A DNA stretch of 64,000 nucleotides from Actinoplanes campanulatus. Lineage in GTDB: Bacteria > Actinomycetota > Actinomycetes > Mycobacteriales > Micromonosporaceae. Both the position numbers and the translations under genes were made by a program. How positions within the stretch are numbered: position 1 is the first letter of the stretch; every line of letters starts with the position of its first letter. This document shows positions 54,042-63,162 of the stretch, one piece after another. The DNA lies in NCBI RefSeq assembly GCF_014647795.1, contig NZ_BMPW01000018.1, forward strand, positions 62,001-126,000, in the 5' to 3' direction. The notes below the pieces were generated by a model. That model worked only from the letters and a program-made list of their open reading frames with translations. It did not search any database and was not told the DNA's origin.

Positions 54042-54116
54042 GGTCACATCCGGTTAGTCGGACTTCGCGGCGCTTCGGTTCCCCGAGATCACGATCCGCA
54101 GCATGTTCACAGGAAG

Positions 54117-54665
54117 CTAGCTCGCCCGTGCCCGCGCCACCGCGGTGATCAGCTCGTCGCGCGCGCGGGCCACCCGGGAGCGGATGGTGCCGACCGGGAC
54201 CGACTCGACCTCGGCCGCCTCCGCGTACGACAGGCCGAGCACCTGGGTCAGCAGGAAGGCGGTCCGGCGCTCCTCGCTGAGGCGGCTGAGCAGGTCGGCG
54301 CTGCTGAGCCGGTGCGCCGGGTCGGGCGCCGGCAGATCGGTGACCGCCTGCGCGGCGAGCCGGGCGTCGAGGCGGCGCCGGCGGACCACCGACCGCAGGT
54401 GGTCGGCGCAGGTGCGCCGGGCGATGCCGAGCAGCCAGGTGCGGACACTGGACCGGCCGGCGAAGGTGTCCAGCGCGCGGAAGGCCCGCAGGAACGTCTC
54501 CTGGGTCAGGTCGTCGGCCGTGCCCGGATCGACCAGGGCGGCGGTGAAGCGCCAGACCTCGGTCTGGGTGGCGTGCACGAACGCCGCCTGCGCCGCCGGG
54601 TCGCCGTCACGGGCGGCCAGGGCCAGCGCGGTGGTCTCGTCCGTCTCCGCGTCACCAGCCGTCAC
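54117..54665 (-). CDS. ECF-family RNA polymerase sigma factor
   Basis: 182 aa. Region 2 is VWRFTAALVDPGTADDLTQETFLRAFRALDTF and region 4 is LSYAEAAEVESVPVGTIRSRVARARDEL. GTG start. No zinc-type anti-sigma gene follows; the downstream MauE-DsbA-membrane genes on the same strand may be its targets or partners. It is divergent from the CopCD gene. Confidence 0.92.
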   Translation of the reverse strand: MTAGDAETDETTALALAARDGDPAAQAAFVHATQTEVWRFTAALVDPGTADDLTQETFLRAFRALDTFAGRSSVRTWLLGIARRTCADHLRSVVRRRRLDARLAAQAVTDLPAPDPAHRLSSADLLSRLSEERRTAFLLTQVLGLSYAEAAEVESVPVGTIRSRVARARDELITAVARARAS

Positions 54666-54721
54666 GAGGCGTCATGGTACGCGCTCCGCCGTTCCCGGTG
54701 CGGATCTGGAACCATGCAGGC

Positions 54722-56386
54722 ATGCCAGTCAAGACCATTGAGCGACGTCGGGTACTCGCCGTGCTGGCCGGGCTACTTCTCGGATTGTTCGGGCCGCTGC
54801 TGGCCGCGGCGCCGGCGAGTGCGCATGCCGCTCTGGTCGGCAGCGATCCGGCCAACGGCTCGGTGGTCCCGGACGCGCCGAACCGGGTGACGCTCACGTT
54901 CAGCGAGTCGGTGCAGCTCATCAGCGACAAGATCCAGGTGCTGGCGCCGGACGGCTCCCGCGCCGACCAGGGCGAGCCGACGGTCAGCGGCTCCCAGGTG
55001 ACGGTCCCGCTGCGCTCCGGCGGCGGCCGCGGCACGTACCTGGTCAGCTACCGGGTCACCTCGGCGGACAGCCACCCGGTCGCCGGCACGATCACCTACT
55101 CGGTGGGCGCGGCCTCGACCCCGCCGGCGCCTACTCAGGAAACCGACGTCGAGGTCGATCCGGTGGTCGGCGCGCTCATTCCGATCGGCAAATATCTGGG
55201 GTACGCCGGACTCGTGCTCCTGGTGGGCCCGGTCCTCGTGCTCGCCCTGCTGTGGCCGCACCGGCTGGACCGGCGCGGACCGGGCCGGGTCATCTGGACC
55301 GGCATCGGGCTGGTCGCCGGCAGCACCCTGCTCGGACTGTGGCTCCAGGCGCCGTACACGCTGGGCACCGGCCTGTTCGAGGTGACCGTCGACGACCTGC
55401 GTGACGTGCTGGCCAGCACGTTCGGTGCGGTCATGCTGGTCCGGCTCGGCGTGATCGTGGCCGCCGCGTTCCTGCTGCGGCCACTGCTGACCGGCCCGGC
55501 CGGCGGCGAGTCACGGCTCGACCTGGCGCTGCTCGGCGTCCTCGGGGTGACGGCGCTGGCCACCTGGCCGCTGACCGGGCACCCGACCGCCTCACCGGTG
55601 CCCGGGGTGTCGGTGGTGATCGACGCGCTGCACCTAGGGGCCATGGCGGTCTGGCTGGGCGGCCTCGTGATGCTCTTCGCCTTCCTGCTGCCCCGGGCCG
55701 ACGCCCGTGAGCTGGGCGCCATCCTGCCGATCTGGTCCCGCTGGGCCGCCGCCGCGGTCGGTGCGCTGATCTTCGCCGGGGTGGTGCAGGCGCTCATCGA
55801 GGTGTCGACCCTGGACGGGCTGATCAACAGCACGTACGGCCGGATGATCCTGGCCAAGGTCGGGCTCGCCGCGGCCGTGCTCACGGTCGCCGCCTTCTCC
55901 CGCAAGCTGGTCAAGTCGCGGGCCGCCGCCGAGACGCCCGGCCCGCTGCGCCGCATCGTGCTGGCCGAGCTGGCGATCACCGCGGTGGTGCTCGGCGTCA
56001 CGTCGCTGCTGGTCCAGGAGCCGCCGCCGCGGACCGCCCAGGCGGTCGAGTCCGGCCCGGTCAGCACCACCGTGGACCAGACGCTGACGTCCGAGAAGAT
56101 GTCCCTCCAGGTGTCCATCTTCCCGGCCCAGGCCGGCAACAACTCGATCCATCTGTACGCGTACACGCCGGACAGCAAGCCGCTGCCGGTCGTCGAGTGG
56201 AAGGCGACCGCGTCGCTGCCGGCCAAGAACCTGGAGAACATCGAGGTCCCGCTGCTGCGGATCACCGACTTCCACGCCATCGGGGACGTCAACCTGCCGT
56301 ACCCCGGGGACTGGGAGTTCAAGTTCACCGCCCGTACCACGGAGATCGATCAGAGCACCCTGACCATGACCGCCAAGATCTCCTGA
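54722..56386 (+). CDS. CopC-CopD fusion copper protein
   Basis: 554 aa. A signal peptide ends ASAHAALV, leaving an N-terminal His typical of CopC copper binding. The CopC beta-barrel (~35-145) contains SDPANGSVVPDAPNRVTLTFSE and SADSHPVAGTITYSVG. CopD follows with about eight membrane helices (~165-440; IDALHLGAMAVWLGGLVML). A C-terminal extracytoplasmic domain (~455-554) includes YPGDWEFKFTARTTEIDQS. It imports or handles copper and could serve the oxidase encoded by ctaD. Confidence 0.92.
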   Translation: MPVKTIERRRVLAVLAGLLLGLFGPLLAAAPASAHAALVGSDPANGSVVPDAPNRVTLTFSESVQLISDKIQVLAPDGSRADQGEPTVSGSQVTVPLRSGGGRGTYLVSYRVTSADSHPVAGTITYSVGAASTPPAPTQETDVEVDPVVGALIPIGKYLGYAGLVLLVGPVLVLALLWPHRLDRRGPGRVIWTGIGLVAGSTLLGLWLQAPYTLGTGLFEVTVDDLRDVLASTFGAVMLVRLGVIVAAAFLLRPLLTGPAGGESRLDLALLGVLGVTALATWPLTGHPTASPVPGVSVVIDALHLGAMAVWLGGLVMLFAFLLPRADARELGAILPIWSRWAAAAVGALIFAGVVQALIEVSTLDGLINSTYGRMILAKVGLAAAVLTVAAFSRKLVKSRAAAETPGPLRRIVLAELAITAVVLGVTSLLVQEPPPRTAQAVESGPVSTTVDQTLTSEKMSLQVSIFPAQAGNNSIHLYAYTPDSKPLPVVEWKATASLPAKNLENIEVPLLRITDFHAIGDVNLPYPGDWEFKFTARTTEIDQSTLTMTAKIS

Positions 56387-56400
56387 CTCCGGCTCGTCCG

Positions 56401-56429
56401 CGAGGCCCGGCCCGGTGGGCCGGGCCTCG
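56401..56429 (+). terminator. Terminator after CopCD gene
   Basis: CGAGGCCCGGCCC and GGGCCGGGCCTCG form a perfect 13-bp stem with a 3-base loop, 15 bases after the stop. Confidence 0.78.
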
Positions 56430-56527
56430 TTGCGTATCTATCGGGGATTCGCGTCCAATTCGACCACTTTGGGGTTATTTGCATCTGTATGGTCCTCGCA
56501 GTACGGCTCGGGAAGGGGGCGAGACAG

Positions 56528-59500
56528 ATGCGGGTGTTCCGCACGATCCTCGGCATGCTGTTACTGACCATCGGACTGCCCGCGCTGCTGGCCGGCGGCG
56601 GACTGTGGGCCGTCATGCAGCACCGCGATCCGGGAGGCGCCTTCACCGGCGAACTCCAACGGCTCACCGTGCCCGGGTACGCGGTCGTCGTCCCCGACAT
56701 CGACCGGCTGCTGCGCGACGACGTCCCGTTCGCCCGGATGACCGGCACCCAGATGCGGCTCTCCGCGGCCACCGCCGACGGCCCGGCCTTCCTCGGGATC
56801 GCCCCGTCCGACGCGGTCGCCCGATACCTCGCCGGAGTCCCGTACAACCGGGTCGACGGCGTCGACCTCGGCACCGGCATCCTCCCGGTCACCGCCGTCC
56901 GCTCCGGCGGCCGCCGAACCCCCGACGGCGTACCCGACCGGCAGACCTTCTGGACCGCGAGCGGAGCCGGACTGCTCGCCTTCACCCCCGCCGAACTGGG
57001 CGACCGTCCGCACAGCCTGGTCCTCATGAACCCCGGCGGCGCACCCGTCACCCGGCTCGCCACCGTCGCCGAGGTCCGCCCCGGCTGGCTCAACAGCGGC
57101 ACCTGGGGCCTGCTCACCCTCGGCACCCTGCTCGTCATGGCCGGCGTGATCGTCCTGACCTGGCCGGGCCGCCGCCGCGAGGTCGTCTACGTCGTCGAAC
57201 CCAGCCAGGTCCCGGAACTCATGCACGCCATCGGCGCGCCGCTGCCCCTGCCCGGCGGGCGCGCCTACCACGCCGGGGCGCGCGGCGGGGCACACCGTCC
57301 GCGTACGCTCGCCGACTCCCGCCCCAGCCGCCCGCCCGCGCTGCCGCAGTTCGCCTGGCCCCCGAAGCGGCCGGCCGGCCCGTTCCCACCGCTCCTCACC
57401 ACCACCCTCGACGGTCCCGAACCCACCTCCGGCCCGGCCTTTCCCGACGGCGGGGCTTCCGGTTCGCCTCTTCCCGACGGCGCGGCGGCTTCCGTCGATG
57501 CTCTTCCCGGCCCGGAGTCTCCGGGTGGCAGCGGCGCCTCCGCTCCGGGCGGGCGGGCCCCGGCGCCCGGTCAGCCGCTGAGCCTGCTCGGCGACACACC
57601 CACCCTCGCCGGATCACAACCCGGCACGGTTCCGGCCCGCCGCGGCGATCGCCGTAACTCACCGTCCAGCCCGGACGCGCCCGGCTTCCAGGCCACCGCG
57701 GTGGGCGCCTGGGTGGCGGCCACCGCCCCGGAACGAGCCCGCCAGACCGAGGCACGAGCCGCCGCCCGGCTGGCCGAGGCGGCCCGCCGCAACGCCGGAA
57801 AGTTCACCCCCGCCCAGACCGGCAAGACCAACATGCCGGGCGCGACGATCCCGATCGCGCCTCGCCGCGGCCAAACAACCGCGAACCCCGAAGACGCGCC
57901 AACCGTCGACACGACGGCGAAGCCGGACGCCTCGGCCGCGACCGAGAGCGTCGCCGAGGAATCAGCTCCGCTGACCGCCGCCGTGGAGCCGGCGGCTCAG
58001 GCCACAGCCGTGGAGGAGCCAACCGGCCGGGCATCGGATGCCGTCGACGGGCAGACCGAAAAGCACTCTGACGATGCGGATCGCGCCACCACGCCGCCGA
58101 AGACCCTCGCTCAGCGCCCGGAATCAGCGGCCCCGCAAACCCCCGACCAGGGCAAGCCGACCGCGAAACTCACGGTCACAAACCCTGATCCGGTACGCCC
58201 GGACGACAGCCCGACAACCGCGAGACTCACGGTCACAGACCTCGATCCGGTACGCCCGGACGACGGCCCGACAACCGCGGCCGGACCGTCCCGGGTGGTC
58301 CTCCGAACCGGACCAGCCGCCACCGACTGGACCGCCACCGGCCTGACCCGCCTCGAGCTCCGCCGCGCCCCGGCACCCGAGGCCACAACAGTCACCGAGC
58401 CCGGCCCGCAACCGTCCTCGCCCGGGGATGTGCCCGCCGAGCCGGAGGCCAAGCGCACGACGGAGGCGACCACCACGGAGGAGGAGGAACCCGGGAAGCG
58501 CCCGATCATTCCGTTCCCGAGCCGTCCGGCGCCGACCGGTTCGCCTACCGATGATCGCGGGGAAGCGGCCCCGGCCGACGGCGAACAGCGCGCCTCGATC
58601 CATGCCCTCGAAGCCGGAATCCCGGTTCTCGAGGAGGCCGCGGCCCCGGAGACCGTGGAGTCCGTCGCCGCCCCGACCCCGTCCGTGGCGGACAGCGCCC
58701 AGGTCGAGGCCTCGGATCCCGCCCCGGTGACGACGGATCCGGGTCAGGGCGAGGCCGGCCGTTCCGAGCCGGAGCAGCCGCCCACCCGGCCGGGGCGGTC
58801 CAAGCGGGCATCGATGCACGCGGTGGAGGCCGGCGGGCTGACGCTCAGCAAGAAGCCGGCGCCCGTGCCGACCCAGGGCCTCGCGACCCCGTCGCGGCCC
58901 GCCTCCGAAAGTCCCGCCTCCGGAAGCGTGGCCGAGTCGGCTCCCGAACCCGCGACCAAGGCGGAGACTCCGAACGACGGGCCGGCCGAGCGGAACGCCT
59001 CCTCGAAACCGGTGAAGACCACAGCGAAAGCGGGCGGCGCAGCAAAGGCGAACCCCACCGAGGGCGTGAAGACACCGAAGGCGAAGACCAGCCGGTCCCG
59101 GACCACCGAGCCCGGCGACGACAACCCGATGGCGAGGGCCCAGAGCCGTCTCTCCGGGGGCAACCCCACCCCGCCCCGCCAGGCCCCGGCCACACGGCGG
59201 ACACCGGCTTCCTGGGTCCGGGCGGCCGAGTCGGTGGCGGCCCGAACCGGGGCGCAGGAGCCGGACGGGACGGCTCAGCCCGTACCCCCGAAGGCCCGGA
59301 CGGCCGAAACCCGGACCGCCGGAGATCCGAAACCGGAGCTGAAACCAGAGCCGAGGCCGGAGCCGGAGCTGAAACCGGAGCTGAAACCGGAGGCGAAGCC
59401 GCAGCCGAAGGCGGCCGGGGCCCAGCCGTTGAGCTATCGCGAGGAAGCCGCCAAACTCCTGGCCGGAGGTTCCGAACAGCGTCGCCGCCGGAGCCCCGCC

Positions 59501-59539
59501 GCCCGCAATCGCCCCAAGGACGGCGACGAGAAGAGCTGA
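56528..59539 (+). CDS. Membrane protein with ~750-residue disordered cytoplasmic tail
   Basis: 1003 aa. Two membrane helices (~6-30 and ~192-212) flank a ~160-residue extracytoplasmic domain (GELQRLTVPGYAVVVPDID ... PGWLNSGTWG). From ~250 the protein is low-complexity Pro/Ala/Thr/Glu sequence with internal repeats: two 19-residue LTVT..DPVRPDD units, paired RASIHALEAG/RASMHAVEAG motifs and a C-terminal series of PELKPE units. A SYREEAAKLLAGG helix closes the chain. The head region recurs in actinobacteria, but the function is unknown. Codon use stays coding-like throughout. Confidence 0.8.
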   Translation: MRVFRTILGMLLLTIGLPALLAGGGLWAVMQHRDPGGAFTGELQRLTVPGYAVVVPDIDRLLRDDVPFARMTGTQMRLSAATADGPAFLGIAPSDAVARYLAGVPYNRVDGVDLGTGILPVTAVRSGGRRTPDGVPDRQTFWTASGAGLLAFTPAELGDRPHSLVLMNPGGAPVTRLATVAEVRPGWLNSGTWGLLTLGTLLVMAGVIVLTWPGRRREVVYVVEPSQVPELMHAIGAPLPLPGGRAYHAGARGGAHRPRTLADSRPSRPPALPQFAWPPKRPAGPFPPLLTTTLDGPEPTSGPAFPDGGASGSPLPDGAAASVDALPGPESPGGSGASAPGGRAPAPGQPLSLLGDTPTLAGSQPGTVPARRGDRRNSPSSPDAPGFQATAVGAWVAATAPERARQTEARAAARLAEAARRNAGKFTPAQTGKTNMPGATIPIAPRRGQTTANPEDAPTVDTTAKPDASAATESVAEESAPLTAAVEPAAQATAVEEPTGRASDAVDGQTEKHSDDADRATTPPKTLAQRPESAAPQTPDQGKPTAKLTVTNPDPVRPDDSPTTARLTVTDLDPVRPDDGPTTAAGPSRVVLRTGPAATDWTATGLTRLELRRAPAPEATTVTEPGPQPSSPGDVPAEPEAKRTTEATTTEEEEPGKRPIIPFPSRPAPTGSPTDDRGEAAPADGEQRASIHALEAGIPVLEEAAAPETVESVAAPTPSVADSAQVEASDPAPVTTDPGQGEAGRSEPEQPPTRPGRSKRASMHAVEAGGLTLSKKPAPVPTQGLATPSRPASESPASGSVAESAPEPATKAETPNDGPAERNASSKPVKTTAKAGGAAKANPTEGVKTPKAKTSRSRTTEPGDDNPMARAQSRLSGGNPTPPRQAPATRRTPASWVRAAESVAARTGAQEPDGTAQPVPPKARTAETRTAGDPKPELKPEPRPEPELKPELKPEAKPQPKAAGAQPLSYREEAAKLLAGGSEQRRRRSPAARNRPKDGDEKS
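58169..58282. repeat. Two 57-bp tandem units in the disordered-tail gene
   Basis: Both units start CTCACGGTCACA and encode LTVT(N/D)xDPVRPDD(S/G)PTTA. They differ at a handful of positions and keep the frame. Confidence 0.85.
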
Positions 59540-59624
59540 CACCATGGCGGGCCACCCCGGACGGGGTGGCCCGCCTCGTCATTGCGGACAGAACCTGACC
59601 GCATGAGAACCTAGCGTCGTACGC

Positions 59625-60689
59625 ATGCGAGTTCTCCCCACGCGCGTGCTGAACCGGACCTACCTGCGCCGCCAGTTGCTGGCCGAGCGCCTGCCCAGAA
59701 CCGCCGACGACATCGTGCGGCATCTCGTGGCCGTGCAGGGTCAGGAGCCGGACTCGCCCTACCTGGGGCTGTGGGCGCGGTCGTCGGCCTTCCAGCGGGA
59801 GGACCTGACCGCCCTGCTGCACGACCGGACCGTGGTGCGCGGGGCCATGCTGCGCGGGACCCAGCATCTGAGCACCGGCGACGATTTCGGCTGGCTGCGC
59901 CCGACGGTGCAGCCGATGCTGGACCGTTTGGCCGGGAGGCTGAGCCGGGTCGCTGATCCGGTGGCGTTCACCGCGGCGGCGCGGGAGATCCTGGCGGCGG
60001 GCCCGCTGACCCGGCCGGAGATCGCCCGGCGGCTGACGGCCCGGTTCCCGGACGTGGATCTGAGCGGGTTGACGCTGGGGGCGCATCTGCGGCTGGCGCT
60101 GCTGCATCCGCCGCCGTCCGGTACGTGGGGACACCGGGGCCGGGTGACCTGTGTGCTGGCGGACGACTATCTGGGCCGCCCGCTGGCCGACGGCGCGGCC
60201 ATGGAGACGCTGGTGTGGCGCTATCTGGCCGCGTTCGGCCCGGCGTCGGCCAAGGATCTGCAGGTGTGGTCGGGCCTGACCCGGCTCGCGGGGGTGCTGG
60301 CGGGACTGCGAGAGCGGCTGCGGGTCTTCCGGGACGAGGCGGGCACCGACCTGTACGACCTTCCGGACGCCCCGATCGCCGACCCGGACGAGCCGGCGCC
60401 GGTGGTGTTCCTGCCGGAGTTCGACAACGCGGTGCTGGGTCATGCCGACCGGGCCCGGATCATCCGTCCGGGTGACCGGCCGCTGGTGACGCCGGGGTGG
60501 TCGATCGTCCGCCCGACCGTGCTGGTCGACGGTTTCGTGGCGGCGATCTGGTCCCGCCGGGGTGGGACGCTGACCGTCGAGCCGTTTCGCCCGCTGGCGC
60601 CGGGGGACCGGGCGGCGGTGGAGGCGCGGGCGGCGTGCCTTCTCGAGTTCGCGGCGCCGGGTGATGCCCACGAGGTGCGCTGGGCATGA
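59625..60689 (+). CDS. AlkZ/HTH_42 family winged-helix DNA glycosylase-like protein
   Basis: 354 aa. It matches the tandem winged-helix family (PF06224) that includes the AlkZ and YcaQ glycosylases, which unhook DNA crosslinks. The catalytic Gln-x-Gln is present as VAVQGQEPDSPYLGLWAR; VVRGAMLRGTQHL, WRYLAAFGPASAKDLQVWSGL and FLPEFDNAVLGHADR are typical. Members often confer self-resistance to alkylating natural products, but no biosynthetic cluster is visible here. It ends on a terminator that overlaps its stop. Confidence 0.85.
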   Translation: MRVLPTRVLNRTYLRRQLLAERLPRTADDIVRHLVAVQGQEPDSPYLGLWARSSAFQREDLTALLHDRTVVRGAMLRGTQHLSTGDDFGWLRPTVQPMLDRLAGRLSRVADPVAFTAAAREILAAGPLTRPEIARRLTARFPDVDLSGLTLGAHLRLALLHPPPSGTWGHRGRVTCVLADDYLGRPLADGAAMETLVWRYLAAFGPASAKDLQVWSGLTRLAGVLAGLRERLRVFRDEAGTDLYDLPDAPIADPDEPAPVVFLPEFDNAVLGHADRARIIRPGDRPLVTPGWSIVRPTVLVDGFVAAIWSRRGGTLTVEPFRPLAPGDRAAVEARAACLLEFAAPGDAHEVRWA

Positions 60690-60725
60690 AAGGGCCCTCC
60701 ATGCTGCCGACACGGAGGGCCCTTT
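60689..60725 (+). terminator. Terminator overlapping the AlkZ-like stop
   Basis: AAAGGGCCCTCC and GGAGGGCCCTTT form a 12-bp stem with a 13-base loop, with A/T ends at the base of the stem. Confidence 0.82.
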
Positions 60726-60885
60726 ACCGGGGGGAACGGAGTAACCGAAGGGGGGCTTCGTCCGTTAAGTTCACTTTACCCGGCAACCAGCCAAGTGGGA
60801 AGTCCGGGTAGCAAACCGGACAAACAACCCGTACATGAGGGTCCGGGGGCGAACGGCGGCTCGGCGCCCGGCGTAGGCTGTCGGC

Positions 60886-61476
60886 GTGGCGGATCTTCTG
60901 GTGTGGATCGATTGTGAGATGACCGGTCTCGACCTGGGCAAGGACAAGCTCATCGAGGTGGCGGCGCTGGTCACCGATCCGGAGCTGAACGTGTTGGGCG
61001 AGGGCGTCGATCTGGTCATCCACGCCGACGAGGCGTCGCTTGACGCGATGCCTCCCGTGGTGCGCGACATGCACGCCAAGTCGGGGCTCACCGACGAGGT
61101 CCGCCGTTCGGCCATCACCATGGCCGAGGCGGAGGAGGCGGTGCTGGCCTATATCAAGGAGTACGTGCCGAACCCCCGGACCGCCCCGCTCTGCGGCAAC
61201 TCGATCGCCACCGACCGCGGCTTCCTGGCCCGGGACATGCCGGCGCTCGACGCCCACCTGCACTACCGGATGATCGACGTCTCCTCGATCAAGGAGCTGT
61301 GCCGCCGGTGGTACCCGCGGGTGTATTTCGGTCAGCCGGCCAAGGGCCTGTCCCACCGGGCGCTCGCCGACATCCGGGAGAGCATCCGCGAGCTGGAGTA
61401 CTACCGTCGCACGATCTTCGTCCCGCAGCCCGGCCCGGACGTGGAGGCGGCCAGGGCCGTCGCCGCCGAACTGTAG
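60886..61476 (+). CDS. orn: Oligoribonuclease
   Basis: A 196-aa DEDDh 3'-5' exonuclease that degrades 2-5-nt RNAs and pGpG. Visible are [11 protein letters not shown] (Asp9, Glu11), [29 protein letters not shown] and [15 protein letters not shown] (His, Asp). GTG start. It is followed by tRNA-His. It would finish the c-di-GMP breakdown begun by the EAL protein. Confidence 0.95.
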   Translation: MADLLVWIDCEMTGLDLGKDKLIEVAALVTDPELNVLGEGVDLVIHADEASLDAMPPVVRDMHAKSGLTDEVRRSAITMAEAEEAVLAYIKEYVPNPRTAPLCGNSIATDRGFLARDMPALDAHLHYRMIDVSSIKELCRRWYPRVYFGQPAKGLSHRALADIRESIRELEYYRRTIFVPQPGPDVEAARAVAAEL

Positions 61477-61547
61477 GTAACCCGCTCGACGGCCTCCCGG
61501 GACGTGTGGCTATGATTGTCCAGCGCCGCCGGTAAAAGGGCGGCCAT

Positions 61548-61624
61548 GGTGGTCGTAGCTCAGTAGGTAGAGCACCGGGTTGTGGTCCCGGGTGTCGCGG
61601 GTTCGAATCCCGTCGATCACCCCA
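61548..61624 (+). tRNA. tRNA-His (anticodon GTG)
   Basis: 77 nt including the extra G-1 opposite C73, the identity element of tRNA-His. Acceptor GTGGTCG/CGATCAC, anticodon loop TTGTGGT giving GTG, T-arm GCGGGTTCGAATCCCGT and an encoded CCA end. Confidence 0.96.
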
Positions 61625-61629
61625 TGTGA

Positions 61630-61655
61630 AAGGCCCCGTCGAGAGACGGGGCCTT
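61630..61655 (+). terminator. Terminator after tRNA-His
   Basis: AAGGCCCCGTC and GACGGGGCCTT form an 11-bp stem with a GAGA tetraloop, followed by CTTCG. Confidence 0.8.
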
Positions 61656-61805
61656 CTTCGTTTCCCGCCCTTCGGAACACCGGAAGATTTCTCGCGGGAT
61701 CGGGCAACCTTTTCGGCTCGGCGGGCCACAGGGGTGTGGATCATTCGTCGTCCCCAGGAGTCTCCTCCTCATGCCCCGCATCCCCTGACGGACAGGAACA
61801 GTCAC

Positions 61806-62324
61806 TTGTCCGACCTTGGCATCGAATACGCCTTCCGGCGGTTCTTCGACGAGCATCACGCCGACATGTCCCGGCTCGCCTACCTGGTGACCGGCGACAC
61901 GCAGGCCGCCGACGACCTGGCGGCCGACGCGTTCGTGGAGGTGTGGCGGCACTGGGAACGCGTCCAGGCGGCGGACAGCCCGGTCGCGTACGCGCGCGGC
62001 ATCGTGACCAACCTGGCCCGCCAGTGGATCAAGAAGCAGAGCCGGGAGCGGTCCGGTCTGCTGCGGCTCGGCCTGCTGCGCCGCGACCGGGCGGAGAGCG
62101 ACACCCCCGCGGTCCTCGACGTGCGAGCGGCGCTGCAGCGCCTTCCGCAGCGGCGTCGCGAGTGCGTCATCCTCCGGTACGCGTTCGACGTGCCGGAACG
62201 TGAGGTCGCCACCATCCTCGGCATCTCGGTCGGCGCCGTGAAGAGCCACACCTCGCGGGGCGCCGCCCAGTTGAGCGAGTTCCTGCGCGGGATGCCGCTG
62301 GCGACGGGACGTCATCATGGCTGA
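61806..62324 (+). CDS. ECF (SigE-like) RNA polymerase sigma factor
   Basis: 172 aa. Region 2 is FFDEHHADMSRLAYLVTGDTQAADDLAADAFVEVWRHW and region 4 is LPQRRRECVILRYAFDVPEREVATILGISVGAVKSHTSRG. No ATG fits; the start is a TTG at 61806 with AGGAAC upstream. Its stop lies 8 bases inside the next gene, so the two are translationally coupled. Confidence 0.9.
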   Translation: MSDLGIEYAFRRFFDEHHADMSRLAYLVTGDTQAADDLAADAFVEVWRHWERVQAADSPVAYARGIVTNLARQWIKKQSRERSGLLRLGLLRRDRAESDTPAVLDVRAALQRLPQRRRECVILRYAFDVPEREVATILGISVGAVKSHTSRGAAQLSEFLRGMPLATGRHHG

Positions 62325-63102
62325 GCATCTCCAGCCCGAGCTGGGTGCGGCGCTGCGCCGGGAGGCCGAGCGGCACACGCCGGACCGGGTCGCGATGCTC
62401 ACCCGGATCGGCCGGCGCCGTGCCGAGCCGGCCCGCGGCCGGTGGGCGTTCTCGTTGCGCCCGGTGGCCGCCGCGGCGTCGGTGGCCGCCACCATCGTGG
62501 TGGGTTTCACCGGGATCCGGATGGCCGGTGACGAGCCCACCCCGGAGCCCGTGCCGGCCGCCACCGGTTCACCGGCGCCGTCGGAGTCCGGGGCCGCGCC
62601 GCCGCAGCCCGGCCGTACCCCGAAGGGGAAGCCCACGGAGACCGGCCGCCGTCCGGACCGGGGCACCGTCCCCACCCCCGGTACGGCGCCGGTGGTTCCG
62701 GTGTGGAAGCCGGCCGACGGCTTCCTGAGATCCAGCGCCGTCCTCGACGAACACTCGGCCGGCACCTGGGCGCAGGGCAATGTCACCCTGACCACCACCG
62801 AACCGGTGACCGAACTCGACGTGGTGATCGGCGTGGCCCGGACCGGGGGTGTCCAGGAGGCCGGGAAGTGGACGTCGATCCCGGCGGCGATGATCTTCAT
62901 GGCCGTGACCACGGAGAAGGACGTGCTCTACTACCGCTTCACCCTCAAGCCGGGCGCCCCACTGGCCCCGGGCAGCTACGTCTTCGCGGCGCAGTACACG
63001 CACGCCGCGGGCGACCGGGACCCGAGCGGCGACAACTACGGCGCGGTCGCCACCGCCGGCCCGAAGAAGGCCGCGGTGACCGGGGCGTTCCCGGCCGCCT
63101 GA
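62317..63102 (+). CDS. Membrane-anchored partner of the ECF sigma factor
   Basis: 261 aa. A short cytoplasmic N-terminus (~1-45, helical, basic), one membrane helix (~48-68: PVAAAASVAATIVVGFTGI), a Pro/Gly/Thr linker and an extracytoplasmic beta domain (~128-261). The position overlapping the sigma gene suggests an anti-sigma factor, but the zinc motif HxxxCxxC is absent and the cytoplasmic part is very short. Confidence 0.75.
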   Translation: MAEHLQPELGAALRREAERHTPDRVAMLTRIGRRRAEPARGRWAFSLRPVAAAASVAATIVVGFTGIRMAGDEPTPEPVPAATGSPAPSESGAAPPQPGRTPKGKPTETGRRPDRGTVPTPGTAPVVPVWKPADGFLRSSAVLDEHSAGTWAQGNVTLTTTEPVTELDVVIGVARTGGVQEAGKWTSIPAAMIFMAVTTEKDVLYYRFTLKPGAPLAPGSYVFAAQYTHAAGDRDPSGDNYGAVATAGPKKAAVTGAFPAA

Positions 63103-63112
63103 GCGGAGACGA

Positions 63113-63149
63113 ACGTGGGCCCCGATGCGATCCGCACCGGGGCCCACGT
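63113..63149. terminator. Bidirectional terminator
   Basis: ACGTGGGCCCCG and CGGGGCCCACGT form a 12-bp stem with a 13-base loop between the convergent sigma-partner and L,D-transpeptidase genes. Confidence 0.78.
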
Positions 63150-63162
63150 CGTCGTTCCGGGT

